Assembly: GCF_021441885.1 (NCBI RefSeq)
Contig: NZ_CP090439.1
Span: forward strand, 1,860,001-1,924,000
DNA from: Vibrio maritimus
GTDB taxonomy: Bacteria > Pseudomonadota > Gammaproteobacteria > Enterobacterales > Vibrionaceae
Length of the DNA: 64,000 nt
Direction: 5' to 3'
Below the pieces are notes generated by a model. That model did no database searches. It was not told the origin of the DNA and saw nothing but the letters and a program-made list of their open reading frames with translations. Position numbers and translations under genes: made by a program. Positions 43,292-51,282 of this stretch are shown one piece after another. The stretch's first letter is position 1. Each line of letters opens with the position of its first letter.

Positions 43292-43924
43292 ATGCTTCTC
43301 GATAACGTCGTGCATAGCATCCGTCGATTTAAAACGGACTGCCAAGCACTTTGTTTACAACATTATCCGGCCGTACATAATGGTGGACTTACTAGCCATC
43401 ATTTGTCACTTGCGTTCGCACGTCGTATTAAATCTGATTTCGAACAGCAGAGTTTAAGCGCTGAAATTGTATCTCTAGATTGTAGTGAGCCGCCGAAATT
43501 GAGCAGCACCTACCGTGTGACCACCTCTTACGGTACGGTTTGGGTCCTGGCATATCATTTCGTCAATGGAAACCAAAATAGTCGCGACCATATTTACTCA
43601 CTGATTAACGAGTGGCTAGCGGAATATCAGTTTGCAGTACAGCAACGAGATCTGTTAGTAATTATTGCTGATCACTGGCTAAGTCGCTGTCACCAGAGCC
43701 GCTCTCTTATTAGTTGGTGGAACAACGACACGCAGTTAGATGAAGCAGCCTATATCAAACAAGGTGTAAGGTTATTGCCTTCAGAAACATCAATGAGTTC
43801 AACACTCTCCGAACGCTTTGGTGTTGTACCTAATTATGTGACACATATACACCCACTGACTAAGCCTGGCTCCGGAGAAACGGTTCTCAAGTATGTTCAA
43901 TTGTATGCTGTCACCACAATGTAG
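43292..43924 (+). CDS. Hypothetical protein of unknown family (210 aa)
   Basis: 210 residues with AAGGAAAGAG just before the ATG. Visible features: an N-terminal helical segment rich in Cys and His (CQALCLQHYPAVHNGG), a central region with strand-like spacing (STYRVTTSYGTVWVLAYHF), another helical segment (DLLVIIADHWLSRCHQSRS, with HWxxxRCHxSR), and a Ser/Thr-rich tail. No signal peptide or membrane span. I do not recognise the family. It lies between the repressor-like gene and a lipase, on the same strand; whether it forms a unit with either is not clear. Confidence 0.75.
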   Translation: MLLDNVVHSIRRFKTDCQALCLQHYPAVHNGGLTSHHLSLAFARRIKSDFEQQSLSAEIVSLDCSEPPKLSSTYRVTTSYGTVWVLAYHFVNGNQNSRDHIYSLINEWLAEYQFAVQQRDLLVIIADHWLSRCHQSRSLISWWNNDTQLDEAAYIKQGVRLLPSETSMSSTLSERFGVVPNYVTHIHPLTKPGSGETVLKYVQLYAVTTM

Positions 43925-44006
43925 TTGCCTGCATTCTTCGACATGTCATCAAACTTTCACTAAGGTTTTTCATAGTATTGTAATCCCATAAAAAACCGCA
44001 AAGATT

Positions 44007-44795
44007 GTGAAGAGTTTAAAACGCTACCAATACGAGAAATACGCTGTACTTTGTAACCTCGCTTATCCTAGAGTGTTTAAACAAACTCGCTATGGATTCG
44101 ACCCCAACGGCCAACGAATTGTCTCGAATCGCTACGGAAAAACAGTCGTTCGTATCCTTTGGAGTAAAGACAAAGAAGAAGCCGTCATCGTAATTAAAGG
44201 CTCTCACAGTCTAACCGACTGGTTACTCACCTTTGCTATGTGGCAACGCTGTTGTAAAAAATTTGGCTTGGACTATCGCATTCACGCCGGTTTCCACTAT
44301 ATTCTGAATCAAGAGAGCCAACCTGCTCACAAGAAAGACAAACTTGGGCTAACGCTTTTTGAGCGAACGATAAAGATTGCATCAGAGTTAATCGAAGACG
44401 GTAAGCGAATTACGATTACTGGCCACTCTTCTGGCGGCGCTATCGGTTGTATCATCGCAGATGCACTAGAGACGGCATATCCAAAGTCGATAAAGCGGAT
44501 TGTGACCTTTGGACAGCCAGCCGTTGGAGGGCTCAAGTTTAAAAAGAATTTTCAGCTCGCCCACAAAACTTATCGAATATGCTGCGATCTCGATATCGTC
44601 ACCTTTCTACCTCCGCTTCCACTTATCTACTGGCACGTAGGAAAACTGCTTTGGCTCTACAATGGAAGAATTTACGAGAATACACCGACCATTGTCCGTC
44701 TAGGTCGGTCGTTGGTCTCATGGATAATTCGCCCTTTCTCTTACCACCTGATGAGCAAGTACATTCGAAACAAAGATTTTTTCGACGAACGCTGA
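44007..44795 (+). CDS. Class 3 lipase family protein (alpha/beta hydrolase)
   Basis: 262 residues from a GTG at 44007 (weak AAAGA upstream). The lipase class 3 (PF01764) pattern is clear: VIVIKGSHSLTDWLLT in the N-terminal half, the nucleophile elbow ITGHSSGGAIGCIIADAL (G-H-S-S-G) near residue 140, IVTFGQPAVGGLKF, and a CCDLDIVTFLPP segment providing the catalytic Asp, with a candidate His in IYWHVGKL. No signal peptide, so cytoplasmic or exported by a route not visible. Located 82 bp after the unknown gene. Confidence 0.88.
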   Translation: MKSLKRYQYEKYAVLCNLAYPRVFKQTRYGFDPNGQRIVSNRYGKTVVRILWSKDKEEAVIVIKGSHSLTDWLLTFAMWQRCCKKFGLDYRIHAGFHYILNQESQPAHKKDKLGLTLFERTIKIASELIEDGKRITITGHSSGGAIGCIIADALETAYPKSIKRIVTFGQPAVGGLKFKKNFQLAHKTYRICCDLDIVTFLPPLPLIYWHVGKLLWLYNGRIYENTPTIVRLGRSLVSWIIRPFSYHLMSKYIRNKDFFDER

Positions 44796-45063
44796 AATGA
44801 GAGTTTCTTCAAAAAAATTGCATAAAAACAAATATTTTTAAATTTGTATTTAGATTACTAACATTTACGTGTTTTATATGATCTAACTCACTCAATATAG
44901 AGATAAAATGTTTAATAGTTCAAATTATCAATGATTGTGCACATTTTATGCTCTATTTTATAGATGAAATGTTGATCTGCGTTTCATTTCGCTAATGCCT
45001 TCCTAATACTGAACCTCTGTTCATTCACCAAACCGATTTGACTTGTCATCTAACCGTGACAAG

Positions 45064-45888
45064 ATGATCACAACGTCAATATCAGTTTCCAAAAAGATGC
45101 TCCTTACTGAAAAACATCAATTTACTCAGTGTATTCGAACCGAAGAAAACGGTTGCTATATCGCGCAGTACAAAGACCTCACCCTTAAGAGTGTGTTTCA
45201 ACCGATATTTAGTCGTTCGAGTATTATTATCGGTATGGAGGCTTTAGTAAGGTTATTCGACAAAAACGGTGACCCGATCCCACCCAACTTGTACTTCCAA
45301 AATGAAAGCGTTTCTTTAGCAGACCAGCTTAATGTGGATAGATTAAGCCGAGCGATCCATCTACGTAATTTTAGTATGTCGAACTATCGAGAGAGACTGA
45401 TTTTTCTTAACTTCCTCCCTATCTCAAGTGAGCGACTTGCTGCAGAAGGTATTCGTTCATCCTTGCTGATGTCCCGATTAAAGGCGCTACAAATCGATTG
45501 TCGACGAGTCGTTGTTGAGCTGGTTGAGCTTACTGCGTTTAGTTCCAAAACCCTGGCTTCAGCGGCAAACCACCTAACTAAAGAAGACTTTTTGATTGCT
45601 ATCGATGACTTTGGGTGCAAAGAGTCGAGTCCGGAGCGTGTGGCCCAGGTTAAACCCAATATCTTAAAACTGGATAGACAACTGCTGATTGATTATATGG
45701 AAGGCACCAAAGAACCACTCCTTAATGGCATTACACTGGCAAAAGAGTGTCACGCCAAGACAGTGATTGAAGGTGTAGAAACAGAACGCCAGCTTGAAGC
45801 GATGAAAGCGCTGGATATTGACTTCTTTCAAGGCTACCACTTAGCCATGCCACAAGCTCTACTTCCCCGTTTAAAGCTGGTTAGTTAA
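45064..45888 (+). CDS. Stand-alone EAL-domain c-di-GMP phosphodiesterase
   Basis: 274 residues. A single EAL domain with the catalytic set: GMEALVRL (E-A-L), Asn in LIFLNFLP, VVVELVELT (E), IAIDDFGCKESS (D-D-F-G), NILKLDRQLL (Lys), TVIEGVETERQLE (Glu, Gln) and DFFQGYH. These match an active c-di-GMP hydrolase rather than a degenerate EAL. There is no GGDEF, PAS or membrane part; a short N-terminal lead (about 45 residues) precedes the domain. The start is uncertain (a TTG at 45043 is also in frame). Overlaps the next, convergent gene by 4 bp. Confidence 0.88.
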   Translation: MITTSISVSKKMLLTEKHQFTQCIRTEENGCYIAQYKDLTLKSVFQPIFSRSSIIIGMEALVRLFDKNGDPIPPNLYFQNESVSLADQLNVDRLSRAIHLRNFSMSNYRERLIFLNFLPISSERLAAEGIRSSLLMSRLKALQIDCRRVVVELVELTAFSSKTLASAANHLTKEDFLIAIDDFGCKESSPERVAQVKPNILKLDRQLLIDYMEGTKEPLLNGITLAKECHAKTVIEGVETERQLEAMKALDIDFFQGYHLAMPQALLPRLKLVS

Positions 45889-46706
45889 AAGCGTTTGCCA
45901 AGCATGAACGTAAAGCCTTCTCTCGTTTTACCGCTCTGAGCCATCAACGACGCCTCCCAGTTGTCGGTAAAGGCTTTTTGCATGCCTACCATTGTTGACC
46001 AGCGGCTGGACGTTTGTTTGGCACTAAACCTAATATCGCCTAACTGCCCTTTAAGTTGTCTCTGATAATCTTGGTATTGGCCGCCGACCACAATTCGCCA
46101 ACCACTGTCACCTATATTCAGTCCAATTAATGGCGTCACCACTAAGGCGTCGAGACTCACACCGACACCAGAGACAGAGGTCGACACGTATTGAGCATCG
46201 ACTGTCGTAAAGAATTGCTTATGTCCATACGCTAACGTGGTACCGACTGCAGTAATCGTTGAGGACGTTGCCATACCATTGATCTCTAGTCGCTCTAGGT
46301 TACCATTCGAAAAATCGCTTATACCGATTGCTATGTCTGACGACGTGACCGCTTTACCAATCATGGCGTTAAAGCCCCAAAACGGAAGCACCCATACATC
46401 TCCCCTCACAGCAACAATGCTTGTTGTATTTGTCGTTTGGCTGCCGCCATTTGGCAATATATCGTCTACGGGTTCACCATCAATCTTGAAATCCCCGAGC
46501 TGCATAAGATCTTCCTGCTGGTGGGTAAATAGAGAGATTCCAATTGGCTTTGGAAGCTTAATACCCATATCTCTCACACGATCGCCAAAAAAGGGCAGCG
46601 TACGACCATAATCTTCATCCTTAATACCGGTTTTGGTTTCATGCTCCGCAGATATTGCCGACGTGGACATGCCTAAAAGAATGATCGAAGTAAGAGTTCG
46701 TAGCAT
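45885..46706 (-). CDS. Putative outer-membrane protein of unknown family
   Basis: 273 residues from the ATG at 46706 (a TTG five codons upstream is in frame). Signal peptide to about residue 19 (LTSIILLGMSTSAISA), then a region with a D-x-D-rich loop (EDYGRTLPFFGDRVRDMGIKLPKP) and a beta-barrel-like second half with alternating patterns (STITAVGTTLAYGHKQFFTTVDAQY, GWRIVVGGQYQDYQRQL, RWSTMVGMQKAFTDNWEASLMAQSG) ending in LGKRF (terminal Phe). An outer-membrane barrel is likely; ligand unknown. Similar proteins occur next to virulence or stress genes in vibrios, but none is certain here. Confidence 0.7.
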   Translation of the reverse strand: MLRTLTSIILLGMSTSAISAEHETKTGIKDEDYGRTLPFFGDRVRDMGIKLPKPIGISLFTHQQEDLMQLGDFKIDGEPVDDILPNGGSQTTNTTSIVAVRGDVWVLPFWGFNAMIGKAVTSSDIAIGISDFSNGNLERLEINGMATSSTITAVGTTLAYGHKQFFTTVDAQYVSTSVSGVGVSLDALVVTPLIGLNIGDSGWRIVVGGQYQDYQRQLKGQLGDIRFSAKQTSSRWSTMVGMQKAFTDNWEASLMAQSGKTREGFTFMLGKRF

Positions 46707-46843
46707 CAGAGGGATACTCAAGTTGAAACAGGGAGCGAGATAGTATCAAGGAGTCAGCGTGATGAATAATTCCGATTTTATATGCTCCAAGCCTTGAAAA
46801 TCATTCAGTTAAATACAATCTATGTCACACAAGGAGTGTATTT

Positions 46844-47536
46844 ATGGATAATTCTTCATCGCGTGTTGCGCGCGCCACCAAGGGATGTGTTGCCATGCTG
46901 CCATTGAGTTTGGCAGTCGTGCCCTGGGGCTTTCTCGCCGGTTCATTTGCAATTGATTCAGGTCTCACACCACTAGAGGGACAGGCGATGAGCGCGATAC
47001 TCTTCGCAGGTGCAGCTCAACTCGTCGCAATGGGTATGATAAAATCCGGTGCGACGCTCCTTACCATGGTCGTGACCATATTCTTTATTACTTCTCGTCA
47101 CTTCCTTTATAGCTTATCTATGCGCAGCCATATCAAAGATTTGCCGTTGCGATGGCGGCTATCTCTTGGCTTCTTGTTAACAGATGAGCTGTTCGCACTT
47201 TGCGGACACCATAAACCAGAGAAGTTTGATAGATGGTATGCCTTAGGAGCCGGTCTTTCCTTCTATCTCATTTGGAACTTAGCGACGGTCGTTGGCATTA
47301 TTATCGGAGCAAAGATCCCAAACCTTCAGCAATATGGTCTGGAGTTTGCCGTTGCCGCCACTTTCATTGCCATTGTTGTTCCTAACATTACCACTTTACC
47401 TATATTCCTTGCTGCTTTATCAGCGTTAGTATCGTCAGTGCTCTTCGCGGCTTTAGACATTGAGCTTGGTTTGGTTATATCCAGCATCGTCGGCATGACG
47501 GTTGGATACCTGTGTGAGGAGAAAATGAAGCGATGA
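46844..47536 (+). CDS. azlC: AzlC family branched-chain amino acid exporter large subunit
   Basis: 230 residues with about six hydrophobic segments and the AzlC (PF03591) pattern: RATKGCVAMLPLSLAVVPWGFLAGSFAIDSGLTPLEGQAMSAILFAGAAQLVAMGMI in order, then FFITSRHFLYSLSMRSHIKDLP with the conserved R-H. AAGGAG lies 7 nt upstream of the ATG. AzlC and AzlD form a two-component exporter of branched-chain amino acids. The azlD gene follows with a 4-bp overlap. Confidence 0.92.
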   Translation: MDNSSSRVARATKGCVAMLPLSLAVVPWGFLAGSFAIDSGLTPLEGQAMSAILFAGAAQLVAMGMIKSGATLLTMVVTIFFITSRHFLYSLSMRSHIKDLPLRWRLSLGFLLTDELFALCGHHKPEKFDRWYALGAGLSFYLIWNLATVVGIIIGAKIPNLQQYGLEFAVAATFIAIVVPNITTLPIFLAALSALVSSVLFAALDIELGLVISSIVGMTVGYLCEEKMKR

Positions 47537-47853
47537 CGTATCTCGTAATTCTTGTACTTACCGCGATTGTTTTTTTAAGCCGGTACCTATTTTTGGAACC
47601 CAAAGTTCCTTTGCGGATCAGTAGCGGTGCACAGCGCTTTCTAGCCTACGCGAGTCCAGCCGTGTTGACAGCGATTTGGGGGCCCATCGTCTTTCTCCCG
47701 CATGGCGAACTCGTACTGTCTGATAACTTGCCTTATCTATTGGCAGCGACATTTGCGATTATCTTAGCTCGAATTATCAAGGACGTATTAGTCACCACCA
47801 TAGTTAGCATCTTAGTGTTTCTCGTCTTAAACTTGTGGGTATTCGCAGCTTAA
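47533..47853 (+). CDS. azlD: AzlD domain-containing protein, exporter small subunit
   Basis: 106 residues, four hydrophobic segments, with LVILVLTAIVFLSRYLFLEPKVPLRISSGAQRFLAYASPAVLTAIWGPIVF in order and ARIIKDVLVTTIVSILVF. This is the AzlD (PF05437) family, partner of AzlC. The start ATG overlaps the azlC stop (ATGA), showing translational coupling. Inner membrane. Confidence 0.9.
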   Translation: MTYLVILVLTAIVFLSRYLFLEPKVPLRISSGAQRFLAYASPAVLTAIWGPIVFLPHGELVLSDNLPYLLAATFAIILARIIKDVLVTTIVSILVFLVLNLWVFAA

Positions 47854-47866
47854 TGATTGAGGGAAC

Positions 47867-48334
47867 ATGGAAAATCGGGAATCGACTAAAACCATCGCGT
47901 TGATGAGCTGGCTAGGTTATCTTGGGCTAGTTCCTTTTGCACTGTGTATCGCGACATTTACGGCAAGCGCCGACTTTATGGGCGTTAATACCAGACTGCT
48001 GTTCTTGGCGTACAGTGCCATCATTTTGAGTTTTCTGTGCGGTATTTTGTGGTCACACGCTCTTGCCTACGCGACACATAAACTCTCCTTCCCTATTTTA
48101 CTGCTAAGTAACCTCATCTGCCTGATGGGATGGCTGGTGATTATCATCGCACCAGAGCAGTTTCGATTAGGCGTCGTCGTGGCGTTAGTTGGATATGTTT
48201 GCGTTTGGCTGGTCGAGAGAATCAAGCTTAACGCTTTAGGAGACGAGTTTCCTAAAGATTATAAGCGTCTGCGCAGCCATTTGACTGTGGGCGTGGCCGT
48301 TGCACATATCGTTGCTTTCGCCGGCGCCCACTAA
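47867..48334 (+). CDS. DUF3429 domain-containing membrane protein
   Basis: 155 residues with five hydrophobic helices. The pattern LMSWLGYLGLVPFALCIATFTA, FLAYSAIILSFLCGILWSHALAY and KDYKRLRSHLTVGVAVAHIVAF fits the DUF3429 family, in which the L..YS..ILSFL.G..W block is conserved. It starts 13 bp after azlD, so it belongs to the same transcript, but a transport role is not known. Convergent with the YgbA-like gene 22 bp later. Confidence 0.85.
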   Translation: MENRESTKTIALMSWLGYLGLVPFALCIATFTASADFMGVNTRLLFLAYSAIILSFLCGILWSHALAYATHKLSFPILLLSNLICLMGWLVIIIAPEQFRLGVVVALVGYVCVWLVERIKLNALGDEFPKDYKRLRSHLTVGVAVAHIVAFAGAH

Positions 48335-48339
48335 CGTGA

Positions 48340-48384
48340 GACTATTTATCTGAAGACTATTTATCTGAAGACTGTTTATCGGAA
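48340..48384. repeat. 15-bp tandem repeat, three copies
   Basis: GACTATTTATCTGAA occurs at 48340-48354 and exactly again at 48355-48369, with a third copy (two mismatches) at 48370-48384. The minus-strand stop codon of the YgbA-like gene and its C-terminal SSDKQSSDK residues lie inside the array, so copy-number changes would lengthen or shorten this tail in steps of five residues. Confidence 0.85.
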
Positions 48385-48764
48385 GACTGAGCTTTACGGC
48401 GTGCTCGGTTAGACAAACCCGCTTTCGGTTTTGGTGGTACTTCGCGGCGTTCATGTAGAAGATGTCGAATCGACAAAATCGGATGTGGTAGCAACATGCG
48501 CGGCCCTGCGTAGCGCATCACGGCTTTCATCTGCTGTTTTTCTTCTGGTTTGTAGCAGTGGATTGGGCATTTATTACAAGTCGGCTTAGACTCTCCATAA
48601 GGACAGCGATCCAACTTAGTTTCAGCATAAACGAGGAGCTCTCGACATTGCTGACACAGCGTTGAGCTACCATGGTGTTGCTTGCAATAGATCTTCATCA
48701 TAGCAGCAACCGTTTTGAACTCGGTTTCTAACTCACCAACTAAGATTTCACTGCTTTTCTTCAT
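48357..48764 (-). CDS. Nitrous oxide-stimulated promoter family protein (YgbA-like)
   Basis: 135 residues, cysteine-rich: MMKIYCKQHHGSSTLCQQCRELLVYAETKLDRCPYGESKPTCNKCPIHCYKP in family order provides seven cysteines in a CxxC-like set that could bind metal, followed by MRYAGPRMLLPHPILSIRHLL. This is the YgbA family (PF11756), whose E. coli promoter responds to NO stress. The C-terminus ends in a tandem SSDKQ-type repeat. It is followed on the same strand by no gene; the DUF3429 gene is convergent. Function of YgbA linked to recovery from nitrosative stress in enterics; here inferred. Confidence 0.88.
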   Translation of the reverse strand: MKKSSEILVGELETEFKTVAAMMKIYCKQHHGSSTLCQQCRELLVYAETKLDRCPYGESKPTCNKCPIHCYKPEEKQQMKAVMRYAGPRMLLPHPILSIRHLLHERREVPPKPKAGLSNRARRKAQSSDKQSSDK

Positions 48765-48778
48765 GACACCCTCTCAAT

Positions 48779-49258
48779 CTATCCGCCAATCAGCAGGCTT
48801 GACTCGATTGGAATAAATTGATCCGCTGCATCAATAAGGTTGTTAGCGGTGAGTTGCTCAACCCCCACTACGGTTACTTTAGTTCCAAAACGCTGTTGGA
48901 TGCGCTCAACTAAGATTTGAAAGTCTCCATCGCCAGAAACCAAGACAACATGGTCTACCGTTTGGGCCATTTCGAATACATCAAGCGCAATACCGACATC
49001 CCAGTCTCCCTTTGCGCTGCCGTCAGAACGTTGGATAAAGGGCTTGAGCTGAACATCGAACCCTATTCCGCGGAGAATGTGGTGAAACTGCCTCTGCTTT
49101 TGATCTTGTGAAGCAATCGCATAAGCACGAGCGATTTCGACGTGACTACTCTCACTCACTCGAGCCCAAAACGCGTTGTAATCAAAGCGACCCGCGAAAG
49201 CTTGACGTGTTGTGTAGTAGACGTTTTGAACGTCAACGAATATGGCTGTTTTTTTCAT
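48779..49258 (-). CDS. NYN domain-containing protein (LabA/DUF88-like)
   Basis: 159 residues from the ATG at 49258 (an ATG two codons earlier is also possible). The NYN/PIN-like fold is visible: AIFVDVQNVYYTTRQAF with the conserved acidic Asp and Asn, KGDWDVGIALDVFEMA, VVLVSGDGDFQILVERIQQRFGTKVTVVGVE with the G-D-G-D-F block, and LIDAADQFIPI. The acidic residues form a potential RNase centre. Family members (LabA/DUF88) are suggested to cleave RNA. 14 bp upstream of the YgbA-like gene on the same strand; divergent from the DUF4174 gene. Confidence 0.9.
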   Translation of the reverse strand: MKKTAIFVDVQNVYYTTRQAFAGRFDYNAFWARVSESSHVEIARAYAIASQDQKQRQFHHILRGIGFDVQLKPFIQRSDGSAKGDWDVGIALDVFEMAQTVDHVVLVSGDGDFQILVERIQQRFGTKVTVVGVEQLTANNLIDAADQFIPIESSLLIGG

Positions 49259-49386
49259 AATCATGATATTGAATTTGCCTTGGCGGCAGTGTATCAAATT
49301 TATTGTCCTGAAGTGGAACTTAGTGAGACGAATCTCAGTGGCTAAACTTAACGTATAACCTTTTGGTCGCTAGGTAGGAGGCAACT

Positions 49387-49881
49387 ATGAAAGGTATCGT
49401 ATTTATCGCAATCGCATCGCTAGTCAGTGCCACAGCTTGTGGCTATCCAGAATACGCTAAAGAGGGGCATCAAAGCGATCCTCATGGTTCTCAGTATCAT
49501 GAAGGTCACCTCTATCATGGACTGTCACATCGCAGCGTCATGTATTTTGCTCCTACCAAAGACGTATTGGTGGACGAGTTCTTACTCGGTACGCTAATTA
49601 ACGAGTGTGCCCTTGAAGAGCGTGACGTTGTCACCATGGTAATGACCAAAGATGGGTTCTCATCACCTGGGTGGGTAAAAGACACTTTCGACTACAGTAA
49701 GTTGGTTAAGATGTACGACATCAAAGAAGGTGACCACAAGGCAATACTCATTGGCAAAGATGGCACAGAGAAACTTCGTTGGGGTCCGACAACCAATTGG
49801 ATTGAAATCAAAGATACTATTGATGCTATGCCAATGAGACAAGCTGAGATGAAGCGAGCAGCAAGCCGCTGCTCGATTTAG
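49387..49881 (+). CDS. DUF4174 domain-containing secreted protein
   Basis: 164 residues. A signal segment (MKGIVFIAIASLVSATA) precedes Cys18; the sequence A-T-A-C is only a weak lipobox. The rest fits the thioredoxin-like DUF4174 family: HRSVMYFAPTKDVLVDEFLLGTLINECALEERDVVTMVM, and AILIGKDGTEKLRWGPTTNWIEIKDTIDAMPMRQAEM. A His-rich linker (HQSDPHGSQYHEGHLYHGLSHR, residues about 28-49) is an unusual feature that may bind metal. AGGAGG lies 8 nt before the ATG. Function unknown. Confidence 0.85.
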   Translation: MKGIVFIAIASLVSATACGYPEYAKEGHQSDPHGSQYHEGHLYHGLSHRSVMYFAPTKDVLVDEFLLGTLINECALEERDVVTMVMTKDGFSSPGWVKDTFDYSKLVKMYDIKEGDHKAILIGKDGTEKLRWGPTTNWIEIKDTIDAMPMRQAEMKRAASRCSI

Positions 49882-49904
49882 GATAAATGTGCACCAATAA
49901 AGAA

Positions 49905-50561
49905 CTATGCGTCTTTTTGAGCTAGATGGCTGCTAACCAGGCTTGCGACCATGATTGCCAGATAGAAACTGCCAGTAATTGACTCGAGGAACACAAAAAA
50001 TCTCGGGATCGCTAGCGCCGGAGAAATATCGCCATAGCCAACGGTCGTCAATGTAATAAAGCTGAAGTAAATCACATCGAACAAGTTATCCAGCCATGGC
50101 TTAGCCTCCAATCCATTAAAAGGAGCTTCAAACAGCTCCAATTGAATGAGATAGATGAAAGCGAACGACAGCCCAAACAACAAGTAGACACAAATAGAAC
50201 CAACAATCTGATTCAGCGTGACTTTTGTTGGCATCATCACTTGCTTCAGCGCAGAGTAAGTCTGAGCAAGCACGAAAAATAGCAATGAAAACAGGGTAAC
50301 CAGAGACAAGTCGTAGTCATCAAACAGCGAAAACACACCTGAAATAACCGCAACCGTTATCATCACCGCATACCAAGAGCGGTAAAAGGTCTGTTTTCGG
50401 TGGACGCCAACTATCGAGGTACTCATACATAAGATGATCAAGGCAAGGACATAGTCCTGTGCGTCATCTTTAAACTGATGCACCATGGCGCTCATAAAAA
50501 AAAGAACCAACAATGAGCCTAGCAAGAAGAAAAAGTTGTCGTCTTTACTCATCAATTTCAT
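49905..50561 (-). CDS. Potassium channel family protein
   Basis: 218 residues from the ATG at 50561, which has GGGAG 10 nt upstream; an ATG three codons earlier sits too close to that site. Four to five N-terminal hydrophobic helices are followed by a pore unit with the selectivity filter TLTTVGYGDISPALAIPR near the C-terminus and a final inner helix (FFVFLESITGSFYLAIMVASLVSS). This is the ion-channel (PF07885) fold with TVGYGD, K+ selective. There is no RCK domain. Ends 23 bp from the convergent DUF4174 gene and is preceded by the NUDIX gene on the same strand. Confidence 0.9.
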   Translation of the reverse strand: MKLMSKDDNFFFLLGSLLVLFFMSAMVHQFKDDAQDYVLALIILCMSTSIVGVHRKQTFYRSWYAVMITVAVISGVFSLFDDYDLSLVTLFSLLFFVLAQTYSALKQVMMPTKVTLNQIVGSICVYLLFGLSFAFIYLIQLELFEAPFNGLEAKPWLDNLFDVIYFSFITLTTVGYGDISPALAIPRFFVFLESITGSFYLAIMVASLVSSHLAQKDA

Positions 50562-50581
50562 CGAATGCATTCTCCCTAACG

Positions 50582-51100
50582 CTACAGCATCTCTTTGGCA
50601 ATAAGATGCAACAGATACGTTTCTCGCTCGATACTCATGCCTTTTTTGTCGCTTTCAGCAATGGTTTTTTCGTTAAAGGCAATAGCATCATGGATGTTGA
50701 CCCATAGAGGTTTCATTCCATTTTTCACCTCATAATCTTCATAAGCGGTCTGCCCTAACTCACGGTCAACTTTACAAGAATAACAGAACGAAATCATATG
50801 CATAACATCAGCATCGTCTTTATACCAAGGCCGAAACTCTTCGTAGATGCCAAACGGTTTGATACCATGGATGTTCTTCGCGCCCGTCTCTTCTTCAAGT
50901 TCACGCACCATACCCGCAATAACGTCTTCTCCATCATCTAAGCCGCCACCCGGCAAAGAGTAATCGTGATAACGCTCTGTATAGAGTAGAAGAATGTCTT
51001 CACCATCAACAACGATTGCGCGCGTCGCGTTTCGTTTTATGATCGTTTTATCGTCTAGGTGAGAGATATCTGGGTGGATAGCAGTGGTAATTTGTCTCAC
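50582..51100 (-). CDS. NUDIX hydrolase
   Basis: 172 residues from the GTG at 51100, which has AGAG 7 nt upstream; the longer frame begins with a TTG at 51181 and has no ribosome-binding site. The Nudix box is complete: GGGLDDGEDVIAGMVRELEEETGAKN (G-x5-E-x7-R-E-U-x-E-E-x-G-U). The N-terminal part (ATRAIVVDGEDILLLYTERYHDYSLPGGG) is typical of ADP-ribose or related nucleotide pyrophosphatases. Substrate unknown. 20 bp upstream of the potassium channel gene and probably co-transcribed. Confidence 0.93.
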   Translation of the reverse strand: MRQITTAIHPDISHLDDKTIIKRNATRAIVVDGEDILLLYTERYHDYSLPGGGLDDGEDVIAGMVRELEEETGAKNIHGIKPFGIYEEFRPWYKDDADVMHMISFCYSCKVDRELGQTAYEDYEVKNGMKPLWVNIHDAIAFNEKTIAESDKKGMSIERETYLLHLIAKEML

Positions 51101-51282
51101 AGTTTTGCTCTTTAATGGTCTGTTTTCGTGAAGTTTACCACAAAAATATGAACTTACAGTTGTATGGCGTTTTCTAGTCAATTCGATTGCGACATATATT
51201 TATAGAAATGGTAGTATTGCCGACTTGCCCAAGTTCAGGTTAAGCAACTAATTCCGTATTAATCAAATAAATATAAATCACT

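Noticed and set aside
48236..48454. 72-codon minus-strand frame over the azlD-distal region
   Set aside because: Overlaps the DUF3429 and YgbA-like genes and includes the translated 15-bp repeat in another frame; repeat-driven artefact.
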